Of a DNA stretch of 64,000 nt, positions 29,654 to 37,617 are shown piece by piece (position 1 is the first letter of the stretch; every line of letters begins with the position of its first letter). The stretch lies in the NCBI RefSeq assembly GCF_017310015.1, contig NZ_CP022297.1, positions 2,294,001-2,358,000 on the forward strand. Reading direction: 5' to 3'. A model generated the notes under the pieces. That model had not been told where the DNA came from. It saw only the letters and a list, made by a program, of their open reading frames with translations, and did not search any database. A program made the position numbers and the translations under genes. Source of the DNA: Marinobacterium iners. Its GTDB lineage: Bacteria; Pseudomonadota; Gammaproteobacteria; Pseudomonadales; Balneatricaceae.

Positions 29654-31407
29654 TCGCTTGTTTTCCCTGCATTAATTCGACGGTCGAACATCTGACGGTA
29701 CTGCTCATCCATCTGGCGGTAGGGAATCACTCTCTCCCCATCGGCCAAGCGTACATTACTGCGTTCAAAATCCACTTCCCAGATACTACGATCCGGGAAT
29801 ACCAGCGCAGCCCGCGGGTCATTATGCAGAGTTTTCATAAACGCCGTGACAATTCGTATCCGATCTTCAGGAATGTCCCCCAACAGGCTCAAGCCATCAA
29901 TAGGTGTCACCGGTTCCACTTGCATCAGTTCCAGCAGAGTAGCGAAAATGTCTGCCTGTGACAGCGGAGCATCCACCTTGCCAATAACCGTTTCATAATG
30001 TGATGCAGGCGGGAAAACCAGAAAACTGTTGTGTGTCACCTCATCCTGAAAATCGCCATGAAATGCGCCACCCTTTCCGGTCACATGCTCCCCGTGATCG
30101 GATGAGTAAAAGATCCAGCTGTTCGGCTTCTCGGCTCTTACTGCCTGAAAAAGTTCATTTAGAACAAGATCGGTGTACCACACTGTGTTGTCATAGGCGT
30201 TGATGCTGTTGGGGTTTTCTTCCGGCAAGAACTGCTTCATATCGGCCGGTACCTGTCGAGAAAACGGAGTGTGGCTGCCGCTCATCTGAACCACCAGCAT
30301 GAAGGGACGCTCATCTTCTGACTGGCGTTGCAGCCAGGGCTTGATACCTTTTTCCAGCACCACCCGATCGTCAGCACCAATCGACACACTGACGTCAGCG
30401 CTGAAATGACTGCCCTGCTCAAAGTGATCCATATCCTGATCAACAAAAAGTTTATCTGTATTCCGCCACTGGAAATCCTGCGCCGTGATCAGTGCGGTGA
30501 CATAGCCCGCACTTTTCGCATAATTGAACAGAGTCGGCACGGAGTAGATCACCCCGTGCGGGTCAACGCCCTGCAACCCAGTCAACATGTAGGGAACCGA
30601 GGTTAACGTGCGTGGACCAATACTCACCGCATTGCGCATGGCGACCAGCTTTTGCTCCTGCTGCAGCCGGCTCAGATTCGGTGTTGTCGCACGCTCATAG
30701 CCATAAACCCCCATATGATTCACGTTCAGTGACTCGCCGATCACAAACACCAGCGATGGCGCTCCTTCAGGCACCTGCTCGCGGTAATTCAGCGTGGGTT
30801 TTGGCGGGTAGTTATCCCGGTTGTAATTGAACTCGACTGCACTGATCAGATTACCGGCATAGGCCACCGGTGAAAGCTGGAAATGAGGTGCGCCATACCA
30901 GTTGAGAGTCACCAGTAAAAACAGCGCAACACCCAACCCACCCTTACTCCAGCGCAGCCAGCGACGAGGGGAGGCCGGCTGGCGCATAATCAGATACAAC
31001 ACCATACAGGCGAGCCCTGCCGCCAGAACAGGACGCAGAAAGGTACCGTGCTCCAGCCACAACTCAACGGTCATAAGGGGGTCAGTGGCAAAAAAACGGA
31101 AATCAAATACCGTTACAAACTTGCGGTATACGCCGAAGTAGGCACTTTGGGCGAAATAGGCAATGGCCACGCCAGCCAACAAGGCGACTGCAGTGCGGCG
31201 GTGCAGGTTCCAATAGCCGCGGATATTGAACAACAGCGCCCAAAGCACAAAAGCACTGATGCCAAAATTGACCCAGAAGCGCTTGCCCTGATAGTTCTCC
31301 AGCGTCCATGCCAAATCTCGCACCAACAGAAGATCGAGCAGCAAAAGAAAAATGATCGCTACCGGCAACCCCAGCAGGGGCCTGGATAAGGCTTTAAATA
31401 CAGACAA
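29650..31407 (-). CDS. Phosphoethanolamine transferase, sulfatase fold (EptA/CptA type)
   Basis: A 585-residue inner-membrane protein. About five membrane helices occupy residues 10-170, followed by a large periplasmic sulfatase-type domain. Metal and nucleophile motifs are VFVIGESLNVNHMGVYGY (nucleophile region, with Ser where EptA has Thr), ATTPNLSRL, SSDHGEHVTG and AFHGDF. Such enzymes move phosphoethanolamine from phosphatidylethanolamine to lipid A, core heptose or another glycan; which acceptor is used here is not readable. The open frame starts with TTG at 31407, with weak Shine-Dalgarno support, so the true start could lie slightly downstream. It is cotranscribed with dgkA (ATGA overlap). 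Confidence 0.88.
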   Translation of the reverse strand: MSVFKALSRPLLGLPVAIIFLLLLDLLLVRDLAWTLENYQGKRFWVNFGISAFVLWALLFNIRGYWNLHRRTAVALLAGVAIAYFAQSAYFGVYRKFVTVFDFRFFATDPLMTVELWLEHGTFLRPVLAAGLACMVLYLIMRQPASPRRWLRWSKGGLGVALFLLVTLNWYGAPHFQLSPVAYAGNLISAVEFNYNRDNYPPKPTLNYREQVPEGAPSLVFVIGESLNVNHMGVYGYERATTPNLSRLQQEQKLVAMRNAVSIGPRTLTSVPYMLTGLQGVDPHGVIYSVPTLFNYAKSAGYVTALITAQDFQWRNTDKLFVDQDMDHFEQGSHFSADVSVSIGADDRVVLEKGIKPWLQRQSEDERPFMLVVQMSGSHTPFSRQVPADMKQFLPEENPNSINAYDNTVWYTDLVLNELFQAVRAEKPNSWIFYSSDHGEHVTGKGGAFHGDFQDEVTHNSFLVFPPASHYETVIGKVDAPLSQADIFATLLELMQVEPVTPIDGLSLLGDIPEDRIRIVTAFMKTLHNDPRAALVFPDRSIWEVDFERSNVRLADGERVIPYRQMDEQYRQMFDRRINAGKTSE

Positions 31408-31821
31408 GGTCTAACACCACACGTTTGAGCTCAAAGGTGCATTTTATTACACTGCGCCCCGTTCAGTCTGCTGCCAATACCAAATTTGGCGAACACAACT
31501 CTGCAGACCCTCTCATTCAACAGGGTACAGCCACGATGAATACACTCAAAAAACCACTCGCCATTGCATTGGCCAGTTGCGGCATGATCGCCACACCAGC
31601 TGCCTTTGCCAATGAGCCAAGCCTGGATATCAACCTGCGTACGCTTTACTTCAATCGCGACTTTCGTCAGGGAACCGCAGAAGACCGTGTAGCCGCTTCT
31701 CAGGCCGTGCGCATTGATTATGTTTCTCCCTATATCAACGATGTTATCGGCTTTGACGCCTCCCTGTTTGGAGCCCTCAAACTGGATGGCCGCGGTGGCG
31801 ATGAAAGCATTGGCATGCTTA

Positions 31822-33122
31822 ACAGGCTGTTGAAAATCTGACAGACTTCAACAGCCATGTTTGTTTTTTGATCAATTTTGGCGCCGCTGAATCGTGTTTT
31901 TAGCCATTTTGGACTATATATTCGGTGCTCAGCAGCCATTCCGGGCCTTCAAGAGGACTATCCCTGTAGATTGCGCATGCGGACCAGGTTCCAACCCATC
32001 ATCGTGAACTGGAACAGGCTGTGAACCTTCTCCCGACCGCGCATCATCACTTGCCGGATGGGTCCAATGGTTTTACCCCAGCCAAAGGGTTCTTCTACCC
32101 GCTTTCGTTGACGCATGCTGATTGTGTAACCCGCATGGCGACTGGTACGCCCATCAATCGCGGAGCCCCCAGGTCGGCTTTCATTTCGTGCCACATGGGG
32201 CGTTATCTTCATCTTTCGACAAGCCGAAACAAAGCCCTGGGTATCGTAGTTTTTGTCAGCCCCCACCGTTTTGCGATGACTGCCCTGCAGCCTGGCCAGC
32301 AGTTCAGCTGCAACATCGCGTTCAGCCGTACCTGTTGCGAGGCTGGCCGCCGCCTTCACAATCAGGCCATTGCGATTTTCCATGACCGTGTGCCCCATGT
32401 ACGCCATGCGTGACTCACTACCCCGCGACTTCTTGGCCAGTCGAGCCTCTGGATCTGTGGTAGATGCGTGGGTCTCATTACTGCGCTTCTCACCCCTGAA
32501 GTTGCGTTCAGCATTGCGTCCGGCAGGACCATCGTCATCTGTATTGCCCGTACCGTCCTTACGGCGAAAGCTCTTCTGTGATGCCCAGGCCTGGATCAGC
32601 GTCCCATCGACGCTGAAATGCTCGTCTGAAAGCAGACTGCGCTCCCGTGCCAGACTGACCACCTCTTCAAACAGATGAGTAACGACATCATGCTCCAGCA
32701 GTCGATCCCGGTTGGTGCTGAAACTTGAGTGGTGCCATACCAGGTCATCAATGGTCAGCCCAACGAACCAGCGGTACAGCAGGTTGTAGCTGATCTGTTC
32801 TACCAGCTGCCGTTCACTGCGAATCGAGAACAGGACTTGCAACAGCTGTGCACGAATCAGACGCTCAGGCGGGATCGACTGACGGCCACCTTCGGCGTAG
32901 ATCTGATCAAATAGCCAGTTGAGCCGCTTCATGGCCTCATCGATCAGTTGCCGAATCGGTCGTAATGGGTGTTCACTGGGAACGAAGGTGTCCAGATGGA
33001 CGGTCGTGAACAATGACTCCTGAATGATGTCTTCGCCGCGCATATTGGGTCGTGTCAGTCGGTTATTGATGCGGATAGTCTACCAAGGCCCCATTTTGTG
33101 GGGTAGAAAATCAACAGCCTGC
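31822..33122 (-). mobile_element. IS5-type insertion sequence with TA target duplication
   Basis: A 1,301-bp element with imperfect terminal inverted repeats. The left end begins ACAGGCTGTTGAAAATCT; the right end, read inward, is GCAGGCTGTTGATTTTCT, matching at most of the first 18 positions. It is flanked by a TA duplication (31820-31821 and 33123-33124). One intact transposase is encoded on the minus strand. The inner left end holds a second small inverted repeat (GGCTGTTGA with TCAACAGCC). Family placement in the IS5/DUF772 group rests on the transposase; the exact subgroup needs an ISfinder comparison. Confidence 0.9.
31958..33043 (-). CDS. IS5-family transposase
   Basis: A 361-residue transposase with an N-terminal DUF772 domain (EHPLRPIRQLIDEAM, then VGLTIDDLVWHHSSFS) and a DDE-type nuclease domain. 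The first catalytic aspartate is in HFSVDGTLIQAWAS, the second probably in TVGADKNYDTQGF and the glutamate in RVEEPFGWGKTIG. A low-complexity linker rich in Gly, Asp and Arg separates the first two. No frameshift or internal stop is seen, so the element is probably still active. It runs antisense to the porin. Confidence 0.93.
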   Translation of the reverse strand: MRGEDIIQESLFTTVHLDTFVPSEHPLRPIRQLIDEAMKRLNWLFDQIYAEGGRQSIPPERLIRAQLLQVLFSIRSERQLVEQISYNLLYRWFVGLTIDDLVWHHSSFSTNRDRLLEHDVVTHLFEEVVSLARERSLLSDEHFSVDGTLIQAWASQKSFRRKDGTGNTDDDGPAGRNAERNFRGEKRSNETHASTTDPEARLAKKSRGSESRMAYMGHTVMENRNGLIVKAAASLATGTAERDVAAELLARLQGSHRKTVGADKNYDTQGFVSACRKMKITPHVARNESRPGGSAIDGRTSRHAGYTISMRQRKRVEEPFGWGKTIGPIRQVMMRGREKVHSLFQFTMMGWNLVRMRNLQG

Positions 33123-34076
33123 TAAAGCCGATGGCGATGATACCGAGAGCTATGCCAAACTGGGCCAGGCATTCATCAAACTGAAATTGGGTGACGTCAC
33201 CGAGCTGCGTGCGGGTCGCATGGTTCTCACGACTCCTCTGCTATACGATGACGACTCTCGCTCAACCCCCAGCTCGACCCAGGCGATCAAACTGGATACT
33301 CAAGTGGGCGGCGCTGATCTTTATGCCATCTACAGTGATCGTGCTGTCAACATGGCCGAGACTGACTTTGACAAGTATGAAGCCAACGGCGAAGAGTACG
33401 ACCTGTACGTACTCGGCGGCAGCTACAGCTTCAATAACGGCCTGAGCGTCCAGGCAGCTCACGGCATCGCTGATGACTACCTGCGTCAGACCTACCTGAA
33501 CGCGTCCTATCCGTTTGAACTGAACAACGGCGACAATATTCTGGTAGATGCACACTATTACTACGGCACGGATGACGGTGACCTTTACGGCCGTGACTAT
33601 CAATCCAGCCTGTTCAACCTTGCAGGCCGCTACACGACCGGCGACCTAACCATGACGCTGTCCTACCAGAACATAGGTGGCGATGATGGTTATGACTACA
33701 GCTGGGATGGCTTTAACAACGACAACAACATCCTGATGGTCTGGAACTCCGTTCAATATCTGGACTTCAACAGTGCGGATGAACAGTCACTGCAGGTTCG
33801 CGCCGACTACAATGTCGCATCTGTACCGGGACTGAGTCTGATGGCACGTCATACCGAAGGTTGGGATATTGATACCAGCACCCAGTCAGATGCCAAAGAA
33901 AGCGAAACCGATCTTGAGGCCCGATATACAATTCAGGGCGGAACGCTTGAAGGCCTTTCACTGCGTGCACGCATTGCTCACATTGAAAGTGAGCAGTTCG
34001 ACAACGTCGACGAGGTACGCCTGATCGCCAACTACGGCTTCAGCGCTTTCTGATCACCTGTCAGCATCCTCTTTTT

Positions 34077-34100
34077 ACAGGCCCCTTTGGGGCCTGTTTT
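34077..34100 (+). terminator. Rho-independent terminator of the porin gene
   Basis: CAGGCCCC (34078-34085), loop TTT, GGGGCCTG (34089-34096), then four T residues. It lies 24 bp after the porin stop. Confidence 0.9.
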
Positions 34101-34174
34101 GTCTCTGCGCCCCGCCAAATCATCCTGCCAGCTGTGTTATAGTAGCCGCCTTGAATTGAACAGAACAGGCAGTA

Positions 34175-34288
34175 ATGAACTCAGCTCAGGCACCACAAAC
34201 ACTCGACACTTCCAATCCCTCTTCGACACCTGACAGTATCAGCCGGCGATTTTCTGTCGCACCAATGATGGACTGGAAACCCCTGTAA
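34175..34288 (+). pseudogene. dusA: dusA, 5' fragment truncated by prophage integration
   Basis: Thirty-seven codons are open from ATG 34175 to TAA 34286. After a variable leader they read SRRFSVAPMMDW, the first strand and active-site entry of tRNA-dihydrouridine synthase A, which normally continues with TDRHCR. Here the frame diverges after the tryptophan into KPL and stops. DusA reduces uridines in the tRNA D-loop (U20/U20a). The rest of the gene should lie beyond attR, outside this window, and may be re-supplied with a start by the phage end. The upstream region keeps the native promoter side. Confidence 0.85.
34248..34282. other. attL region of the prophage within dusA
   Basis: The dusA coding sequence GTCGCACCAATGATGGACTGG (split here at its end) is conserved up to 34274-34275, and from about 34276 the sequence stops matching dusA. 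Integration at this 5' conserved motif is the established target of dusA-associated integrases. The precise core can only be set by comparing attL with attR, which lies outside the window. Confidence 0.75.
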
Positions 34289-34394
34289 AAACCTCTTACA
34301 AATCAAAACACTAAATCGCATTAATTTTTCAGGGACAATATCGGGACAACTGCCTTTCCGATAACTTTCTCATTTGATGTCTTGCGAGAGGAGA

Positions 34395-34423
34395 ATCAGC
34401 AGCTGCACCGGGCGGCTGCTGAT
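34395..34423 (-). terminator. Strong hairpin at the end of the late operon
   Basis: ATCAGCAGC (34395-34403) and GCTGCTGAT (34415-34423) form a 9-bp perfect stem, 15 bp past the last late gene. The minus-strand tail is TTCTCCTCTC rather than a T-run, so termination is likely but not classical. Confidence 0.55.
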
Positions 34424-34438
34424 CCTGATTGAGGCGGG

Positions 34439-34756
34439 TTACCGCGTCCAGTGGATGCGGGTGATCGTGCCGTCGTAGACTTCGATCTGGTAGTTCTTGT
34501 CGTCGAGATAATACTGATAGATCCGGCCCCATGCTGTGTTGTTATCGCGTTTACATTCAGCGATTGACGGTTTTCTGCACACGCGCCCCACTTCTGAGTA
34601 GTCAGGCCGCCCCAGATAGCGCGGCAGTTTTGATGCCTGGTCGCCCTTCCGGATGATGTCTTTGCCGCCGTTTACGCGTATGTCGCTGGCTGCTGCCATG
34701 GGTGCAGTCAGTGACAGTGTTGCAGCGATCGCCGCTGCGGTGAGTGTCCGTATCAT
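34439..34756 (-). CDS. Small secreted protein (DUF2845-like), possible lysogenic conversion gene
   Basis: A 105-residue protein with an N-terminal signal peptide ending near PMAAAS, then a short mature part. The order of features, with a charged beta-rich core, two cysteines (VCRKPSIAECKRD) and a C-terminal YQIEVYDGTITRIHW strand, resembles DUF2845 periplasmic proteins. ATG 34756 has GGAG 8 nt upstream; 18 upstream in-frame codons are not supported. It is the last gene before attL, downstream of the tail genes, a frequent place for host-altering cargo. No experimental function is known to me for this family. Confidence 0.7.
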   Translation of the reverse strand: MIRTLTAAAIAATLSLTAPMAAASDIRVNGGKDIIRKGDQASKLPRYLGRPDYSEVGRVCRKPSIAECKRDNNTAWGRIYQYYLDDKNYQIEVYDGTITRIHWTR

Positions 34757-34869
34757 TGTCTCGCTCCGTTGGGTCCATGAGAGGGTGTACATCCTGCGCT
34801 GTGCGCTCACCTGCCATTATGGTAACGGATTGAGACGGTTTTACTACCCTGACCTGCTTTGCGGTCGGG

Positions 34870-35385
34870 TTACGATTCGGCTGGCGGGTTGCGCAGCGAC
34901 TCCATGAGCTGCCACACTGCCTCAGCTGTCTCGGCATTTTCAATCTGATCAGATGCGGCCTGACGCTGCCCGCACAGGTCTGGTGCTACGGCTCGCCATG
35001 CGGCAGCGTTTGCGATCACACGCTGGGCGAGCTCGGCGACTGTTATGCCGCGCTGGGTGGCGATACCGGTGAGCAGGGGCATGGGCGTGTTTGGATCAGC
35101 CTGATACGCCAGCGCCTCGGTTTCCTGCTGCTGCCATGTATCACGTTCAAACCACGGGTACTTGCCCGCGATCTCTTCGGCACGCTTCTCGAAGATGTAT
35201 ACCAGCTCTGCCTGCGCCTGCTCTTTTACGGTCTTCAGATCCGGCACATAAATAACGGGCTCAAGCTCAACCACTGTCCACGGCCCGTCAGGCCAATTCT
35301 CAGGATGCTCTCGCGGGATTGACGCGTTTATATGCTCGCGGCACTGGTTGTAGGTGCCGGTGAAGGTTCCGTTTGTGTATTTCAT
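34870..35385 (-). CDS. Tail fibre assembly-like protein, 171 aa
   Basis: The C-terminal half (YPWFERDTWQQQETEALAY, TPLLTGIATQRG-like phrase, then VAELAQRVIANAAAW) is the pattern found at the ends of many siphovirus and myovirus tail-fibre accessory proteins. The N-terminal half begins with a short beta-rich region. It overlaps the LamG fibre gene by 4 bp (ATGA), which supports a partner role such as chaperoning fibre trimerisation or attaching to it. There are no membrane segments. Assignment is by motif pattern and position. Confidence 0.65.
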   Translation of the reverse strand: MKYTNGTFTGTYNQCREHINASIPREHPENWPDGPWTVVELEPVIYVPDLKTVKEQAQAELVYIFEKRAEEIAGKYPWFERDTWQQQETEALAYQADPNTPMPLLTGIATQRGITVAELAQRVIANAAAWRAVAPDLCGQRQAASDQIENAETAEAVWQLMESLRNPPAES

Positions 35386-36041
35386 GCGAAATGCTCCGAT
35401 ATTTCTGCCGAAGTTAGCAGTCGATTATATTCTGCATACTCCCATATTTTACCATCCAGCCTATAATTAGATAAGTTGTTATAGTTACTGCCCAGTCTTC
35501 GACCAGACTCATCACCTCTATACAGGATTGAGCCTATTCCGCCAGCCGAATCAACGAGACCCCCGTTTACATACAACTCTCCCACCCCGCCAGAAAACTG
35601 TGCAATAATTTTATACCGGATACCTGCTGTCGCAGGGGCTGTCAGTATCGTGAAAGACCCATCGTACAAGTAAAATTTAATGGTACCATTTTGGAATATT
35701 AGTGTAACAGCACCATAGCCATCAATCATGTGTACCACGCCGCTCTCATACGGCGCTGTGCGAATTAAATCCGGCGTTACGTCAACGAAAAAAGAAAAAC
35801 TCTGCGGATTTGCTATTAATGTTGCTATATCTACCCGGTCAGAACCGTCAAAACCTAAATAACCAACCCCAGTCGTAGCACCATATATAGTACCGTCGTG
35901 ATTCCCAGTTTCATCAATCAGCGTGCTACCACTGACGTTTTCCATCGTGTAATGTGCGAGCAGTCCGTCTGTCGGGATGTCACCACCTCCACCACTATCC
36001 CGCGCCCCACTAGCCGCCCTCAATCTGTGATGCAACATCAT
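35382..36041 (-). CDS. Tail fibre protein with LamG/concanavalin-like domain
   Basis: A 219-residue protein. After a Gly/Ser-rich linker (residues 8-20) comes a LamG-like jelly-roll: GLLAHYTMENVSGSTLIDET, YLGFDGSDRVDI, TAGIRYKIIAQFSGGVGELY, VNGGLVD and the closing GKIWEYAEYNRLLTSAEI. Such domains bind glycans or proteins and often form phage receptor-binding tips. ATG 36041 overlaps the stop of the preceding gene (ATGA). The coding sequence is visibly richer in A+T than its neighbours, suggesting that the tip was swapped in from another phage. Confidence 0.72.
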   Translation of the reverse strand: MMLHHRLRAASGARDSGGGGDIPTDGLLAHYTMENVSGSTLIDETGNHDGTIYGATTGVGYLGFDGSDRVDIATLIANPQSFSFFVDVTPDLIRTAPYESGVVHMIDGYGAVTLIFQNGTIKFYLYDGSFTILTAPATAGIRYKIIAQFSGGVGELYVNGGLVDSAGGIGSILYRGDESGRRLGSNYNNLSNYRLDGKIWEYAEYNRLLTSAEISEHFA

Positions 36042-36637
36042 CGACCCCCACAATCAAATCCAACAACTTCAACACCGTCATGCACAAACTCAAGGTAGTG
36101 TGTGGTGGATAATGTTGGTGTAGTTCCGTCAGACCATGCGCCCAAGCCTGTATAACTAAGCGTGTACGTAGTGCCGCCTGTGACCCGATACATGACAGAC
36201 TGACCGGCTGTTAGATCTGACAAGTTGAGCGTAGTGTTCGCGCCCATATTGAGCCGCTGAATACCGCCAGTTGATCGGTCTAGGGTGGCTCCTGCGGTGG
36301 CGTTAATGGTTTCGGTGTAGTCTTTGAGCAATACCCCATCAATCACTTCAAACGCGCTGGCTGTCGGGCGCAGGTCGACAAAATCATCCGCTGCCCACGT
36401 CTGCGCGCCTGTACCCTTTACATCGCGCAGCACTGTGAGCGTGGTGCCTGATACGCCGGTGATGCAGACGTTTTCGGTTTTTGTGGGCGCATCGAGCGAG
36501 TCTGTCAGCGTCACTTCGTAGTAGTCCCCTGCTGCCAGCGCGGGCGGCGGGATGTCGACATCGAAGGTGGTCGCGCCGGTGCTGACGCTGGCGGTTGTGA
36601 TGCGGGCGGTGTAGTTATCGAGGTATCGGCGAGCCAT
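36038..36637 (-). CDS. Phage tail-tip structural protein
   Basis: A 199-residue, beta-rich, Thr/Gly-rich protein without signal or membrane segments. The central part (VDIPPPALAAGDYYEVTLTDS, then VCITGVSGTTLTVLRDVKGT) resembles the beta-sandwich modules in baseplate-associated fibres. It begins in a TAATG junction with the 325-aa gene and ends in an ATGA junction with the LamG gene, so these tail-tip genes are translated as one coupled block. No named family is certain. The role, connecting tail tip to fibre, is inferred from position. Confidence 0.6.
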   Translation of the reverse strand: MARRYLDNYTARITTASVSTGATTFDVDIPPPALAAGDYYEVTLTDSLDAPTKTENVCITGVSGTTLTVLRDVKGTGAQTWAADDFVDLRPTASAFEVIDGVLLKDYTETINATAGATLDRSTGGIQRLNMGANTTLNLSDLTAGQSVMYRVTGGTTYTLSYTGLGAWSDGTTPTLSTTHYLEFVHDGVEVVGFDCGGR

Positions 36638-37614
36638 TATCGTACCCACTCCTGCGGCAACGTGCTTGAGTCGTATGCGTTATTGCGAAAATTGGTTTTG
36701 CTGTAGCTGCGCGAGTCGCTGTATTTGCCATCAGCCCCGTAAAACCGGACATCGCCCTGCGGCTGGCCGTTTTCATCGAGGTCTACCCGCATGTGGCCAC
36801 CATCGGCGGTGGGCACGTAGGCAACGCAGCGCTCACCCTCACACATGATTTGGTAGTGCTGCGGGGCGCGGCCTGCGCAATCGGGGTCTTTCGGGTGCGG
36901 AATAAAAGCGCCGTTGATCAGCGCTTCTTGGCATTTGCCGTCGTGTTGCCAAAACTGATCTTCAACGCAGGGGGCTTCGGTCAGTTGACAGTAAGCCGCA
37001 GTCATTGCTTCGCACTGATTGTGTTCAACATAAGCATACGACTTTATTGACCTATGTGGTGGGTCCGCTTCTATCCATGTGATTGTTATTGTGCAGAAAT
37101 ACTTACTGGTGCAGCTCTCTGCAGTGACAGATGCGGATTGCGCATCAAACGCACAACCGGGGCAGAAAGCCGCAGAAATGTAGTCAGATATAGCTGTTGT
37201 CTTCCCAGCGGATCTGCTCTGAATGCCCGACCCGAAAACATTCCTAACCCTCCAGTATCTACCCAACTCCCACGAATCATCCGGCGTACACGGCTGGTTA
37301 TCCCACGGCGCAATTGTCCCATCTGGCATTCTGAAGTTACCATCCATGCCCTTTTCGGTGTTGCCATCGTCGGGGCGTTCGCCGTCGATGGTGCCGGCAT
37401 CTGGATCAGCCGGTGGCTCATCTTCGCCAGGCACGTCTGAGTCAGGATTACAGCACGCGCCCTCTTCCTCCTCACCCGCTATACAGGTGGCGATCACCTC
37501 GGGCAGGATGCCGACGGCACGCAGGGCGCGCAGGTTGCTGCGGATCTCTTCGGGCTGCCAGGCGATTTTACGGATCGCGCTGGCGAGGCCCTTGAGGGCT
37601 GTTGTATCGCTCAT
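36637..37614 (-). CDS. Cysteine-rich phage protein of unknown function, 325 aa
   Basis: No family recognised. The N-terminal 45 residues are helical and basic; residues 48-110 form an acidic Pro/Asp/Glu-rich linker (GEDEPPADPDAGTIDGERPD); the rest is beta-rich with about 16 cysteines, spaced in CPGC, CTSKYFC and YCQ patterns and in a C-terminal EGERC. This many cysteines in a virion protein is unusual and could mean disulfide cross-linking in the assembled tail tip. It lies between the tail-tip gene at 36038 and the long minor tail protein, coupled to both. It is probably structural. Confidence 0.65.
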   Translation of the reverse strand: MSDTTALKGLASAIRKIAWQPEEIRSNLRALRAVGILPEVIATCIAGEEEEGACCNPDSDVPGEDEPPADPDAGTIDGERPDDGNTEKGMDGNFRMPDGTIAPWDNQPCTPDDSWELGRYWRVRNVFGSGIQSRSAGKTTAISDYISAAFCPGCAFDAQSASVTAESCTSKYFCTITITWIEADPPHRSIKSYAYVEHNQCEAMTAAYCQLTEAPCVEDQFWQHDGKCQEALINGAFIPHPKDPDCAGRAPQHYQIMCEGERCVAYVPTADGGHMRVDLDENGQPQGDVRFYGADGKYSDSRSYSKTNFRNNAYDSSTLPQEWVR

Positions 37615-37617
37615 GGG

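Larger units (their letters stand above)
31536..34053 (+). pseudogene. OprD-like outer-membrane porin, disrupted by an IS element
   Basis: The gene starts at ATG 31536 with a signal peptide (LAIALASCGMIATPAAFA), followed by the OprD N-terminal motif LNLRTLYFNRDFRQG-like stretch (here INLRTLYFNRDFRQG). It breaks at codon 95 (31820), where the element at 31822-33122 begins, and resumes at 33125 to a C-terminal aromatic residue (ANYGFSAF). Removing the element and one TA copy gives ATG CTT AAA GCC, in frame, for an intact protein of 404 residues. The 5' part alone ends at a stop in the element (31839-31841). OprD-type porins admit small organic acids or basic amino acids. Both halves are otherwise undamaged, suggesting a recent insertion. 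Confidence 0.9.

Noticed and set aside
34329..34532. 67-codon minus-strand frame near attL
   Set aside because: Overlaps the signal-peptide gene in another frame and crosses the end hairpin; no start signal.
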